Part shown: positions 25,932-35,738 of the stretch, one piece after another | Layout of the letters: the number at the start of each line of letters is the position of its first letter | Numbering within the stretch: the first letter of the stretch is position 1 | From: JBDHXE01 sp035445085 | GTDB lineage: Bacteria > Bacteroidota > Ignavibacteria > Kapaibacteriales > UBA2268 | Direction: 5' to 3' | DNA length: 42,468 nt | Assembly (NCBI GenBank): GCA_035445085.1 | Contig: DAOMQA010000020.1 | Coordinates: 1 to 42,468 of the forward strand | Made by a program: the position numbers and the translations under genes | Notes under the pieces: generated by a model | What the model was told of the DNA's origin: nothing | Databases searched by the model: none | Seen by the model: only the letters and a program-made list of their open reading frames with translations

Positions 25932-28418
25932 TTACTTAACAATAATAACAGGAACATTATTTAATTGACCGTCTACTTTTACTGATAAATAATATGCACC
26001 AGCAGAATAATTAGCAGAATTTAAGTTCAAATTATAAACTCCGTTACCAGATATACCATTAAATAATTCGCCAACGTTATTGCCTTGAGCGTCAATTAAG
26101 TTAATTGTTAGATTAACTGGCATATCATTATTAATTTCATATTTAATATTAGATACCGATGTTACAGGGTTAGGGCTAACATTCAAATAGAATTTGCCGC
26201 CAATTTCACCAACGTGAGATGGGTCTTCGCCAATACCAGAAAGAGCAACATTTAAATTACCGCCATTAATAGCATCAGTTTTTACGTTAAGCTGTGCATT
26301 GTAAGTTTCACCTGCTTTAGGTGCAAAAGTAACAGCTACGTCTAAAGAAGCACCTGCAGCAAGAGTTTTAGTAGTGCTACTTGCGCCCAAAGAAAACACA
26401 CCCTTCGTATCCCCAGTAACAGTGATTGCAGAAATATTCATTACTGCATCGCCAGTATTTTTGATAGTAACGACTTTCTCAGAAGTGCTACCCATATTTA
26501 CTTTGCCGAAAGATAAAGAATTAACACTTAAAGAAACTTTTGGTCCTTCAGCAGCAGCAGACATAAACCAGTCAATAGTTTTGTTATACAAGGTCATTAA
26601 ATTCCCAATTTCAAAGCCAGCAGAAGGAGCAGAAATATAAGCTAATTTGCCTTTGCTTGGGTTTTCAAAACGAATACCAACAATATTATTTGTATTATTG
26701 TCCGCATATAAGAAAGGAATAGCTTTAGAATTTGGTTCTAATGTTATTAAATCTGTGAATACACCATAGAATTGCCCTTGTTGTGCATAGCTATGGGTAT
26801 TGCATATAAAGCCTAAACCATTACTGATTGGATCGTTGGCAACACCAGCAACAGGGTAGCTAATTATACCTGTAATTTGTCCTTGCTGATTTGTTTGTAC
26901 TCTTATTGTATTGCCAGAAGTAGCAATACCTAAGTCTTGTTTAAAGAAATTTTGTCCATTAGTAGCTTGAGCATTACCAAAAGTAAATGCTAATTCATTT
27001 TCTGCAAAAATCAAAACGTCTTTACCAGCATCTAAAGCTTTTTTAATATTTGCTCTAATTGCAATAGATTGAGTATAGTTGTTTCCTAACAAACCACTAG
27101 CTTGTTGAAGTCCAAAGAAATCAAAATTATAAATAGTAACTTCAAAGTTATCTGCTGGATAAGCAGCCATTGCGTCCACATCTAAAACAGCTAATTGGTT
27201 CGTGACATTTTTATATGATGGTGACTGCGTAGCAACTGCACTTAAATAATCGTCAAATCGACCCATACCAATATAATTTACAATTTTTGTAGCTTTGTGG
27301 AGTGCATTGACAGTGGCAGAAGCATAGCCACCTAATTCATTATTAGCAAGGTTAATCGGATACGCATCTACGCCAGCAGCTACATAAGCTAAAGTAGTTC
27401 CAGCTGTAATAGTAACATTTACATCGGCAGAGGCACCAGCAGCTAAAGTTACTTCCTTTTTGTCTAAAGTAGCAGTCCAGTCGTTAGGTCCAATAAAGTT
27501 TGGAGATAAGCCAATAGTAACTTCTTTGTTGTTTGGATTAGTTACTTTCATAGTTCTAACAGAAGACTTGCCAGTTTCAATAAAGCCGTGTTTTTGGCTT
27601 GCATCTACAGAAACTTGCACAGGTACGTCTTTCATTTTACTTATATCACTCATAGTAGGAGACTCTGAAGCTCCCGCTTGAAGTACTTCCTTTGAAGCAT
27701 CATCTTGAACAAATGCAACTACATACATTAAAGGAGCATGAACTGATGGATGAATGTCATAGGTATAAGAATAATCATTACTCGCACCTGCAGCGATATT
27801 GATATTTACCCCATTTTGTGTTGGTAACATTTCTCTAACAATATAATAAAATTCAGTCTCACCATTTGTACCAGCTTGGTTTTTAGCATATTTATGATAT
27901 GCTTCAACAACTGCTGTTCTCAATACTTTATTACTAATTGCTTCAGTAGTTGCTACATTTACATTTATCTTCATAGTATTACCGTTTAAAGTAAATGCAG
28001 GTGTTATAGAAATTGGCGAAGTACCGCTAGTGTACTTGGCAATTTCTTGCTGTAAGCCTTGAGTATTACCAGGAGCACCTTCATACGAATTATTTGATGC
28101 TGGGTGCATTTTTCCATTTGTCCTAGCTACTGGCACACCGTCAACAGAGTAATAATTACGTCGTGCATCATACATCGTAGTATTGCGGTCGTACATAATA
28201 TCACGACCCGGGAAATTTGTCCTAAATATTATAGGAATTACATTATCCAAATTACTTGTAAGAAAGTTTTGGAAACTTGGGTTCTGAGAGGCACAAGGAC
28301 CACAAGAGGCATTCGTAAATTCCTCAATTAGTACCCATCTTTTTGCAGCGAAAGACTCACTAAATGAAAATAGCGAAATCACTACAAGCATCATTAACAC
28401 AGAGGTCAATCTTTTCAT
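25932..28418 (-). CDS. Omp28-related secreted thioredoxin-like protein with choice-of-anchor D and T9SS sorting domain
   Basis: 828 aa. A signal peptide (1-24, ends SFAA) is followed by RWVLIEEFTNASCGPC, with the redox-type C39-G-P-C42, at the head of an Omp28-related domain (1-260). The middle (about 260-620) has beta-sandwich stretches (SVRTMKVTNPNNKEVTIGLSP) and a flavodoxin/ThuA-like part. An ASH/choice-of-anchor D domain follows (about 635-735, VNMGSTSEKVVTIKNTGDAV). The last 90 residues are a T9SS sorting domain (FYLNVSPNPVTSVSNI to NNVPVIIVK). The protein is thus a probable surface or released cargo. The Omp28 family has no settled biochemical role; the CGPC motif suggests thiol chemistry, unproven. 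Monocistronic. Confidence 0.87.
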   Translation of the reverse strand: MKRLTSVLMMLVVISLFSFSESFAAKRWVLIEEFTNASCGPCASQNPSFQNFLTSNLDNVIPIIFRTNFPGRDIMYDRNTTMYDARRNYYSVDGVPVARTNGKMHPASNNSYEGAPGNTQGLQQEIAKYTSGTSPISITPAFTLNGNTMKINVNVATTEAISNKVLRTAVVEAYHKYAKNQAGTNGETEFYYIVREMLPTQNGVNINIAAGASNDYSYTYDIHPSVHAPLMYVVAFVQDDASKEVLQAGASESPTMSDISKMKDVPVQVSVDASQKHGFIETGKSSVRTMKVTNPNNKEVTIGLSPNFIGPNDWTATLDKKEVTLAAGASADVNVTITAGTTLAYVAAGVDAYPINLANNELGGYASATVNALHKATKIVNYIGMGRFDDYLSAVATQSPSYKNVTNQLAVLDVDAMAAYPADNFEVTIYNFDFFGLQQASGLLGNNYTQSIAIRANIKKALDAGKDVLIFAENELAFTFGNAQATNGQNFFKQDLGIATSGNTIRVQTNQQGQITGIISYPVAGVANDPISNGLGFICNTHSYAQQGQFYGVFTDLITLEPNSKAIPFLYADNNTNNIVGIRFENPSKGKLAYISAPSAGFEIGNLMTLYNKTIDWFMSAAAEGPKVSLSVNSLSFGKVNMGSTSEKVVTIKNTGDAVMNISAITVTGDTKGVFSLGASSTTKTLAAGASLDVAVTFAPKAGETYNAQLNVKTDAINGGNLNVALSGIGEDPSHVGEIGGKFYLNVSPNPVTSVSNIKYEINNDMPVNLTINLIDAQGNNVGELFNGISGNGVYNLNLNSANYSAGAYYLSVKVDGQLNNVPVIIVK

Positions 28419-28587
28419 TTTATAATTACTCCGAATATTAATTAAATTAAACTATATTATATATAAACACTATTATTTTAGAAAAGTTACAATATTCTAA
28501 AAAAAAACTTAAAATACCGCAACGCACATATGTAAATTAGCTAATTTTTAGCACATTTCATAATGATAAATTAATATAATTCATAAT

Positions 28588-31068
28588 TTAATTAACATTT
28601 AATTCAATACCTGCAATTATCGTCCTTCCATTTAAGCCAAATTGTGTTACAGCAGTATTATATGGAAATCTTCCTTGGTCTCTCATTATTTCCATATTTT
28701 CGTCTGGGTATACATCCATTAGATTCTGGACACTCAGCTTAACAGCTAAGCTATTCAATATATTATATTTTACCAACAAGTTAGCAATCCACTTACCGCT
28801 GAATGTTTGGTCTAAAGCCGGATTTTCTAATTTATGCATTACTTCGCCATACCTAATAAAGGCAATATCAACGTTCAAATCGCTTACTGTATAATTTAAT
28901 GAAGCTAATATCTTATTATTAGGCTGACCGTTTTCCAATCTTGCAATTTCTTCTCTACTAAAAATCAATTTAGTATATATTGAATCTGATAGTTTACTTG
29001 AAGACTGAATGCCCCCAAACAATGAAGTTTCAGAAATATTAGCAGCAAGAGTTAGATTTAAATCTCCATATTTTTTAAAATTGAATTTATGGTTAAATAC
29101 CAAATCTATTCCCTTAGTACGAGTATTAATAGCGTTCGTAAAGAATTGGAAAGCATCTACCCCGGGCAAATCTTTTATTAAGTCTGCAATATATGAATCA
29201 AATTTAGTAAAATATCCGGATAACACAATTCTATCTTTAATTTCTATATAGTAGGCATCAACTGTTAAAGTAGTATTGTCAGTAATCTTAGAAGTAAAAC
29301 CTAAAGAGTAATTCATAGATTGTTCTGCTTTTAGTTCAGGAAAGCCTAAGGCTTTGACGATAGGATTATCATTCGTTAATGTCGCAATTTCCACAGGGAA
29401 GAAACCAGAACCAAAGTTTACAAATTGAGTATTATTCTTGTTATAATATCTTTGTTGCAATGAAGGCATTCTATATCCACTACCAACGGAAAATCTAAGA
29501 TTCAGATAATCATCATATAATTTATACAAAGAAGCTATCTTACCTACTAAGGCAGAATTATCTTTGTCATAATTTTCAAATCTACTACCAATATTTAAGA
29601 ACCATTTATCTGTAATATATGTCTCTATATCTAAGTATGCGGATAGCGATAAAGCTGATTTATCAATTACATTTGTGGGAGCAAATCCCGGAAATACTTG
29701 AGCGCCCGGTTCAAAAGCTGGGTCTGGGGCAGCGTACGAAGAAAGTTCACCCTTAGCTTGAGCATAATTTTCATATCTAATTTCAGCACCAAAATTTAAG
29801 AAGCTCTTGTTTAAGCCAATGATTTTATCCATATTTTTTGTAAAATCAATATTAAATGAGTTCTGTAAGTAAGACAAAGAGCCTGCATTGAAACTCGTTG
29901 GAGTAGAATCACCATAAGCACGGTTTAGTGAATTTTCTACAGAAAAATCAAACTTATTATAGCCTAATGTATTACTAATATCTACATACCAAGTTTCGGA
30001 CAAATATTTAGAGCCAACTGCTATCGAATAGTCTGATATTTTAGAACGTAGAAACGGCAAGAAGCCATTTGGATATATATTTGTATCGTTCCTATTGTCA
30101 TTCGGTAAACGGTAGTAGCCAGGTGCTTTGCTATCTCTATAATTAATACCACCAAAGCTATATAATTTAAAGTTTTTATCTATAGGTAATTCTGAATTAT
30201 ACATTCCTCCAATATTTAGCACATCTGAATTTCCAATTCTCAAGTTAAAGTCGGAACGTTTCAAACCCTTTTCGCTTAAAATTTGATTATCTATAACTAA
30301 ATTTTCTTCGTAAGTTTTTCCGTCTTGGTCAGCACTACGAAAAACTAAGCCATTATAGTCTCCGTTTCTGTTAGTAGGTTCGCGCCTTTGCCCCTCTAAA
30401 CTTAAATTAAAAAAGCCGTCTTTTGGTAATTTAAAGCCATAATTCAAGCCAATATCATTAAGGAAGCCATCTCCTTTTGCTGTTATTCCAGAATTTGCAT
30501 TAATTGAAAGGTCATCGGTAGATGATTTTAAAATTATATTAATAACCCCAGCAATAGCATCACTTCCGTATTGAGTTGCAGCGCCATCTCTTAAGACTTC
30601 AATCCTATCAATAGAACTTATTGGAATAGAGTTGAAATCAACTCCAACACTACCTCTACCTACTATTGGAGTAATTGTAACTAACGACGTTCTATGCCTT
30701 CTTTTTCCATTGATTAAAACCAAAACCTGATCGGGTCCTAAATTACGCAAAGTAGCAGGGTCGCTATGGTCATTTCCATCGGCAAAAGTTTGCCTTTGGC
30801 TCGAAAATGAAGGAATGATAAAATTAATTAATTGAGAAACTTCTATTGCTCCACTCTGAACAATTTCCTCTCTGCTAATAATATCTATAGGTACGGCACT
30901 ATTTGTAATAGTGCGTAAACTATTAGATTTTGAGCCCATTACAGTAACTTCGGAGATAGAGTACGATTTAACCGTATCCTTTTCGTTAGTATATTCTGAT
31001 TGAGCATTTGAGTTATAAAATGAGAGTGTTAAAAAGGTTAGTATAAATAATGAGAAATATTTGTTCAT
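28588..31068 (-). CDS. TonB-dependent outer-membrane receptor
   Basis: I chose ATG at 31068: it gives a proper signal peptide (MNKYFSLFILTFLTLSFYN, cleavage near NAQ) and has AGGGG eight bases upstream, while the longer frame needs a GTG and has no signal. 826 aa. The plug domain has VTVMGSKSNSLRTI, a segment around ATLRNLGPDQVLVLINGKRR, and IDRIEVLRDGAATQYGSDAIAGVINIILK, all classic receptor phrases. The rest forms a 22-strand barrel in repeated Y/F-x-L strands; the last residues are LNVN, not the usual aromatic. Ligand (metal chelate, cobalamin or sugar) unknown. There is no SusD partner or carboxypeptidase-like N-terminal domain, so it is not a classic SusC. Transport needs TonB-ExbBD, absent here. 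Confidence 0.93.
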   Translation of the reverse strand: MNKYFSLFILTFLTLSFYNSNAQSEYTNEKDTVKSYSISEVTVMGSKSNSLRTITNSAVPIDIISREEIVQSGAIEVSQLINFIIPSFSSQRQTFADGNDHSDPATLRNLGPDQVLVLINGKRRHRTSLVTITPIVGRGSVGVDFNSIPISSIDRIEVLRDGAATQYGSDAIAGVINIILKSSTDDLSINANSGITAKGDGFLNDIGLNYGFKLPKDGFFNLSLEGQRREPTNRNGDYNGLVFRSADQDGKTYEENLVIDNQILSEKGLKRSDFNLRIGNSDVLNIGGMYNSELPIDKNFKLYSFGGINYRDSKAPGYYRLPNDNRNDTNIYPNGFLPFLRSKISDYSIAVGSKYLSETWYVDISNTLGYNKFDFSVENSLNRAYGDSTPTSFNAGSLSYLQNSFNIDFTKNMDKIIGLNKSFLNFGAEIRYENYAQAKGELSSYAAPDPAFEPGAQVFPGFAPTNVIDKSALSLSAYLDIETYITDKWFLNIGSRFENYDKDNSALVGKIASLYKLYDDYLNLRFSVGSGYRMPSLQQRYYNKNNTQFVNFGSGFFPVEIATLTNDNPIVKALGFPELKAEQSMNYSLGFTSKITDNTTLTVDAYYIEIKDRIVLSGYFTKFDSYIADLIKDLPGVDAFQFFTNAINTRTKGIDLVFNHKFNFKKYGDLNLTLAANISETSLFGGIQSSSKLSDSIYTKLIFSREEIARLENGQPNNKILASLNYTVSDLNVDIAFIRYGEVMHKLENPALDQTFSGKWIANLLVKYNILNSLAVKLSVQNLMDVYPDENMEIMRDQGRFPYNTAVTQFGLNGRTIIAGIELNVN

Positions 31069-31310
31069 AATATTACCCCTAAAATTAAAAAAAATCATAA
31101 ATACAACACCTTTGAATCTTATACAAAAAAAATATTGCACTCTTTATACTTGCAACTTAAAAAAAATACCAATTTTAGTAGATACAAGCAAGTGAATACC
31201 GCATTAATATGCAGTTAGTTTTGACTTGCATGCCCTTTTTTACTTATTTTAGCTTAAAGTATTTTATATCCAAGCTAACAACGACACCAATTTATATATT
31301 ATCATTCAAT

Positions 31311-31342
31311 TTGAATTATAATATATCGTCATATACCTTTTG
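31311..31342 (+). promoter_or_regulatory. Candidate promoter of the MoxR gene
   Basis: TTG at 31311-31313, a 20-base gap, then TACCTTTTG at 31334-31342 (one base longer than TAnnTTTG). It predicts a start about 10 bases before the ATG at 31361. Confidence 0.35.
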
Positions 31343-31360
31343 TAAAAAATTAAGCTAATT

Positions 31361-32344
31361 ATGAACAACAATAATGATGTAGAGCAAATCAAGCAATTAT
31401 CTTCAATAATTAAACAAGTAAAAAGTGAAATTGGAAAAGTTATTGTAGGACAGCAACATACAATTGATGAATTAATCATTGCATTATTTGCTAAAGGACA
31501 CGTTTTATTAATAGGGGTACCTGGGTTAGCTAAGACCTTACTAATAAAGACATTGTCGCAAGCTATGGATTTAAAATTTAGCAGAATACAATTTACACCA
31601 GACCTAATGCCTGGTGATATTAGTGGTTCAGAAATTATTGAAGATGATGTGAGTACTGGAAAGAAAAACTTTAGATTCATCAAAGGACCTATATTTTCCA
31701 ATATAGTATTAGCTGACGAAATAAACAGAACTCCTCCTAAAACTCAAGCAGCTTTGTTAGAGGCAATGGAAGAGCACTCCGTAACAGCGGCAGGCCACAC
31801 TTATAAATTAGACAATCCTTTTTTTGTATTAGCCACACAAAATCCCATTGAGCAGGAAGGAACTTATCCTTTGCCAGAAGCTCAATTAGATAGATTTATG
31901 TTTAACATTTGGTTAGATTACCCAGATGCTAAAGACGAAGTAGATATAGTTAGGTCTACCACTGCACTAATAAAGCCAAGCGTGCAAAAAGTTATCACTG
32001 GCGTACAGATTAATGAATTTCAAGATTTAATTAGAAAAGTTCCTGTAACTGACAATGTAATAGAGTTTGCTGTAAAATTAGTAAGAAATACCAGACCAAA
32101 TTATTCAAATTATGATTTTATTCAGAAATATTTAAGCTACGGAGCAGGCCCTCGTGCGTCACAATATTTAATTTTAGGTGCAAAATCAAGAGCTGCAATT
32201 AATGGAAGCTTTTCTCCAAGCATCGACGATGTAAAACAAGTGGCTTTATCAGTGATGAGACATCGTATTGTTACAAATTTCAGTGCCGAAGCGGAAGGAA
32301 TTAGTCCTGGAGATGTTATCAAAATGCTTGTCGATAAAGTATAG
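31361..32344 (+). CDS. MoxR-family AAA+ ATPase
   Basis: 327 aa, usual length. Walker A GVPGLAKT (52-59), Walker B IVLADEINRTPPKTQAALLEAMEE (about 113-136), sensor 1 FVLATQNPIEQEGTYPLPEA and the ARRLDRF-equivalent QLDRFMF are all present, as is the C-terminal lid with YGAGPRASQYLILGAKSRA. MoxR ATPases act as chaperones that insert cofactors or activate partners, usually encoded beside DUF58 and von Willebrand A proteins. Here the gene is alone, ending in its own terminator, so the partner must lie elsewhere. Confidence 0.96.
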   Translation: MNNNNDVEQIKQLSSIIKQVKSEIGKVIVGQQHTIDELIIALFAKGHVLLIGVPGLAKTLLIKTLSQAMDLKFSRIQFTPDLMPGDISGSEIIEDDVSTGKKNFRFIKGPIFSNIVLADEINRTPPKTQAALLEAMEEHSVTAAGHTYKLDNPFFVLATQNPIEQEGTYPLPEAQLDRFMFNIWLDYPDAKDEVDIVRSTTALIKPSVQKVITGVQINEFQDLIRKVPVTDNVIEFAVKLVRNTRPNYSNYDFIQKYLSYGAGPRASQYLILGAKSRAAINGSFSPSIDDVKQVALSVMRHRIVTNFSAEAEGISPGDVIKMLVDKV

Positions 32345-32379
32345 TTAGGATTATATATCCTCATATCTAAAAAATTAAA

Positions 32380-32407
32380 AATCCTCAAAATTAGTGAGGA
32401 TTTTTTT
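32380..32407 (+). terminator. Terminator of the MoxR gene
   Basis: Stem AATCCTCA / TGAGGATT around a seven-base loop, merging into a seven-T tract (32401-32407). Confidence 0.9.
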
Positions 32408-32452
32408 ATAATTTATCCGAATCTTTTAGTAAGTTTGCATAAGACTAATTTT

Positions 32453-32490
32453 TAATTTTGCAAGCTGATTTATTAATCAATATCTGGAGG
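32453..32490 (+). promoter_or_regulatory. Candidate -7 element and strong ribosome site of the cytochrome gene
   Basis: TAATTTTG at 32453-32460 matches TAnnTTTG; a TTTG lies 15 bases upstream (32434-32437), closer than usual. GGAGG at 32486-32490 is four bases before the ATG at 32495 and fixes the start. Confidence 0.5.
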
Positions 32491-32494
32491 ATAT

Positions 32495-32914
32495 ATGAAA
32501 AACAAGCTATTTATTTCTGCATTTTGTCTTTTATCTTTAATTTCCGTTGCTACTGTCGCAAGTATTAGCCAAGATAAAGAAGAAGAGGACGAAAAGCCAG
32601 TTAATCTAAAAGTTTTGCCCAGCGACTTGACCGCTGACCAAATAGATCATATTATGCATGCTTTTAGCGAATCTTTAGGTGTAAAGTGTGGCTATTGCCA
32701 TGCACCGAAGAAAAGCGGTGAAAAAGGTTTAGACTTTGCAAGCGATGAAAACCCTAAAAAAGACGTTGCAAGGTTTATGATAAAAATGACCAATGAAATC
32801 AATGATGAGTATTTTAAAGAACACACAAACGAAGCAGGCAACTTATTACAGATTGGTTGCAATACTTGCCATAATGGTAGCGCAAAACCAAGCATGAGAG
32901 AGATAAAAAAATAG
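32495..32914 (+). CDS. Small periplasmic c-type cytochrome with two CxxCH motifs
   Basis: 139 aa. A Sec signal peptide (hydrophobic 5-22) leads into a highly charged stretch (EEEDEK). The first haem motif CGYCH (65-69) follows SESLGVK, and the second CNTCH (122-126) lies near the end in LLQIGCNTCHNG. A MIKMTNEIN helix between them gives methionines that could be axial ligands. The FSESLGVKCGYCHA and FASDENPKKDVARFM segments resemble the photosynthetic reaction-centre cytochrome c subunit-like family found in non-phototrophs (Acidobacteria, FCB bacteria), here cut down to two sites. It is likely a periplasmic electron carrier. No oxidase or reductase gene lies nearby. Its own terminator follows. 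Confidence 0.85.
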   Translation: MKNKLFISAFCLLSLISVATVASISQDKEEEDEKPVNLKVLPSDLTADQIDHIMHAFSESLGVKCGYCHAPKKSGEKGLDFASDENPKKDVARFMIKMTNEINDEYFKEHTNEAGNLLQIGCNTCHNGSAKPSMREIKK

Positions 32915-32938
32915 CACTCTTTACTATATATTTATATT

Positions 32939-32975
32939 GGGATGAATTTTTATCTAAATTCATCCCTTTTTGTTT
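32939..32975 (+). terminator. Terminator of the cytochrome gene
   Basis: Eleven-base arms GGGATGAATTT (32939-32949) and AAATTCATCCC (32956-32966) around a six-base loop, followed by TTTTTGTTTT. Confidence 0.9.
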
Positions 32976-33011
32976 TATATAAATTGTTAATCCATTACCA
33001 ACATCATCAAA

Positions 33012-33051
33012 CAAAAAAAAGAGGCTGTCATGAATTAACACGGCAGCCTCT
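33012..33051 (-). terminator. Terminator of the PD40/OmpA gene
   Basis: Minus strand: AGAGGCTG pairs with CAGCCTCT across a 16-base loop and runs into eight T residues (33013-33020). It starts 26 bases after the stop codon at 33078. Confidence 0.85.
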
Positions 33052-33077
33052 GCTATTCAGATTACCTTGATAGTTAG

Positions 33078-35738
33078 TTACTCATCTTTTACATCTACAA
33101 GAGGAGTTTTTACTAATACTTGAACAGTTCTATTATAGAATCTACCTTCTGGCAAATCATTTGTATATAATGGGTCCTCTTCACCAACACCGTGGCTTGA
33201 TAACACTCCATATTTGCCACCTGATTTCTTATTAATACCATTTCTTACATATTCAGAACGGCGATCAGATAATTTCTTATTATGGTCGTACATACCAATA
33301 ACATCTGTATGCCCTACCACTTCTACTACCGAAGATTTGAACACACGTCCATAAACATAATCATTCATAATTCTTTCATTAATAGCTCCAGCATCACTCT
33401 TGTCAAATGGGAATAAGATAAGGTTATAAACTTCTCTTGTGCTATCAGCAGTAGATTCAAATCTCATTTTATCTGTAGATATTTGAAGAACAGGTATAGT
33501 TACAGGGTCTGATTTACATTCAGCACCGCTTTGAGTAGTTACTATCATTTGCACGGTAAACGGTTTTTCGTCTATTGGATATTTAAATTTCTTATTTTTC
33601 CAGTTCCAATTAGCTTTGCTTTCAGTTAATCCTATTTCTGTTAAAGTATTCCATTCGCCTGCATCAGTTTTTATTTCAATTCTACGTTTAGCAACTAATT
33701 CATCTTCAATACCATTTTTAAGTACAAAATCCATATCTACTGGTTGCGGTTCAGTTACAGAACCAACGTCAAATACTGGTTTAGCAACGTCCCATTCTGT
33801 TGTAATAATCTCAACACGGCGATTTTCTTGAATCCCAATAGAATCAACCTTAGTGTTTGTTGGTAGGTCTGGTTTATTTTGGAATTTTAACTCCATTCTA
33901 TTTTCAGCAATACCCCAAACATTTTTAAAGTAATTATATACATTTGTAGCTCTTTCTTTAGATAGTTCAGTATTACCTTTTTCAAGTTTAGACTCGCCAT
34001 CGTTACAGCCTACAATTTTTATCTTTACATTTGGGAATTTATTTAATCTATAGCCGTATATATTTAATAAATGATAATATTTATCTAAGGTACCGCCATA
34101 TATTGAAGTATCGGCAAAAATCTTTGTATCTGTTGCATTATCAAATAATACATAACGTTCTGGAATGTTAGACTTACCTTCATCAAAGAACACATAGTTT
34201 AATAATGGATATAAATTTCTAGTTATAGTTTCCTTCATTACAAGACCTCTAAAATCTGCAATTTTAGGATTATTCTTCTTGGCAAGTTTTACGTATTCTG
34301 ACTCATCTATATCAGGTGTAATCACAGGGCGCTGTCCCAAAGTTAACTTAACTCGTACTTCATCTGGCTTAGAAGCTTCGTCTGGATTTTCAGTTATTCC
34401 CGGCTTTTCAATACGTTGCGTTACTAATTTTCTACCGTATTTAGGATTTTCAGCTAAGATTTCTAAGTCTACATATTCTAAAGAATCCTTAGGGTTGCCA
34501 TAGTCGGTATTTGACACGATAAATTCAAATTCAGGTCTATTAGAATAAACAGAATCGACAACAACTCTATTTATTAATGAATTTTTAACAGTAATTTTTG
34601 CAGGTATAAATTCACCCGAACATTCATCAACCACAGTAACAATTAAATTAACAGCTTTAAAGAAAGAAGGAACAAAAGCCATAAATACATCTAAATCACC
34701 TTGATAACCACTTAAGTCTGTTCTACGAGATGAAAAGTAAATAATATCTCCAGATGCTGGCAATGTAATAAACATTTCATCATCCTTAGTATTAATCGGC
34801 TCCCCTAAGTTTATTGGTTTGTCCCAAGAATTTGTTTCTGGGTGGAACCTAGTATAATAGAAATCCATTCCCCCTACAGATGGGCTATGACCATTTGAAG
34901 CAAAAAAGAGAGTTTGATTATCCGCAGCAATAAATGGAGAAAATTCAGTACCTGAAGTATTAATTGACTCTAAGTTCTTAGCTGGCAACCATTCGTCTGT
35001 GTCATCATCATAATCAGAGTACCAAATATCAGCATTCTCTAAGATAGGTTTACCATCACTATTAGGTCCTTTTCTTGTAGAGACAAAATATAATCTTTTC
35101 TTGTCTGGGGAGATAGTTGGTTGAGTATCAAAATTATCAGAATTTACATTCCTTCCTAAATTAATTGGACGGCTCCATTTATCGCCTTCGATTGTAGATT
35201 GATAAATATCACAATCCCCTAAGCCATCAGGTCTATTACAAGCTGTAAAAAACAATGTTTGGCGGTCGGCAGCAATAGAAGCAGCACCTTCATTAAACTC
35301 GGTATTTACATTAAGATAGTTTAATCCAGTTAAAGTATCAATATTATAGGGAGTAGAAAATACTGTATCTAAGCGGTCTTTTTTCTTTGCAGCCCAGAAA
35401 TCGTGAGACAAATCACCGTTTGGTTGCAAACGACTACCAGGTCTATTTGATACATAAAATAATGTCTTACCGTCAGCACTGATTGTAGGAGCGTAATCTA
35501 CTCCTTGGTGATTTATTACAGGACCAAGATTAATTATTCTTATCCTTGAATTATCCAATATCGACTTTCTATCATCTTGGCTTATATTGGCAACAATTTC
35601 TGCCGCCATCATATAGATTGTATTTACATTAGAAGGCGTTTCGTTATTAGAGGCTTCGTTTTTTGCAATCGTTGTGGTGAGCCCTGCCATCCCTATTAAT
35701 ATTATTAGCAGGAAAATATTCGTAAATTTTTTAATCAT
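33078..35738 (-). CDS. PD40 beta-propeller protein with two OmpA-like domains
   Basis: 886 aa with a signal peptide (about 1-25). Residues about 70-360 are PD40 repeats (YAPTISADGKTLFYVSNRPG, ASIAADRQTLFFTACNR, QPTISPDKKRLYFVSTRKG, FSPFIAADNQTLFFASNG), a propeller. Residues about 365-470 look like a carboxypeptidase-regulatory or Ig-like domain. An OmpA-type domain at about 512-645 (VFFDEGKSNIPERYVLFDN, LSKERATNVYNYF, QENRRVEII) and a second at about 771-879 (LILFPFDKSDAGAI, VVGHTDVIGMYDHNKKLSDR) both keep the Asp and Arg that grip peptidoglycan. They are joined by a beta-sandwich linker. The T9SS protein PorE has propeller plus one OmpA domain; two are unusual. Expected in the periplasm, tied to the cell wall. 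Confidence 0.88.
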   Translation of the reverse strand: MIKKFTNIFLLIILIGMAGLTTTIAKNEASNNETPSNVNTIYMMAAEIVANISQDDRKSILDNSRIRIINLGPVINHQGVDYAPTISADGKTLFYVSNRPGSRLQPNGDLSHDFWAAKKKDRLDTVFSTPYNIDTLTGLNYLNVNTEFNEGAASIAADRQTLFFTACNRPDGLGDCDIYQSTIEGDKWSRPINLGRNVNSDNFDTQPTISPDKKRLYFVSTRKGPNSDGKPILENADIWYSDYDDDTDEWLPAKNLESINTSGTEFSPFIAADNQTLFFASNGHSPSVGGMDFYYTRFHPETNSWDKPINLGEPINTKDDEMFITLPASGDIIYFSSRRTDLSGYQGDLDVFMAFVPSFFKAVNLIVTVVDECSGEFIPAKITVKNSLINRVVVDSVYSNRPEFEFIVSNTDYGNPKDSLEYVDLEILAENPKYGRKLVTQRIEKPGITENPDEASKPDEVRVKLTLGQRPVITPDIDESEYVKLAKKNNPKIADFRGLVMKETITRNLYPLLNYVFFDEGKSNIPERYVLFDNATDTKIFADTSIYGGTLDKYYHLLNIYGYRLNKFPNVKIKIVGCNDGESKLEKGNTELSKERATNVYNYFKNVWGIAENRMELKFQNKPDLPTNTKVDSIGIQENRRVEIITTEWDVAKPVFDVGSVTEPQPVDMDFVLKNGIEDELVAKRRIEIKTDAGEWNTLTEIGLTESKANWNWKNKKFKYPIDEKPFTVQMIVTTQSGAECKSDPVTIPVLQISTDKMRFESTADSTREVYNLILFPFDKSDAGAINERIMNDYVYGRVFKSSVVEVVGHTDVIGMYDHNKKLSDRRSEYVRNGINKKSGGKYGVLSSHGVGEEDPLYTNDLPEGRFYNRTVQVLVKTPLVDVKDE

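Noticed and set aside
31069..31360. Riboswitch (for example cobalamin type) in the leader of the TonB receptor gene
   Set aside because: I found no conserved B12-box or other riboswitch core on the minus strand. The region is AT-rich with a poor promoter match (TTG, 18 bases, TA then a T run) and nothing more.
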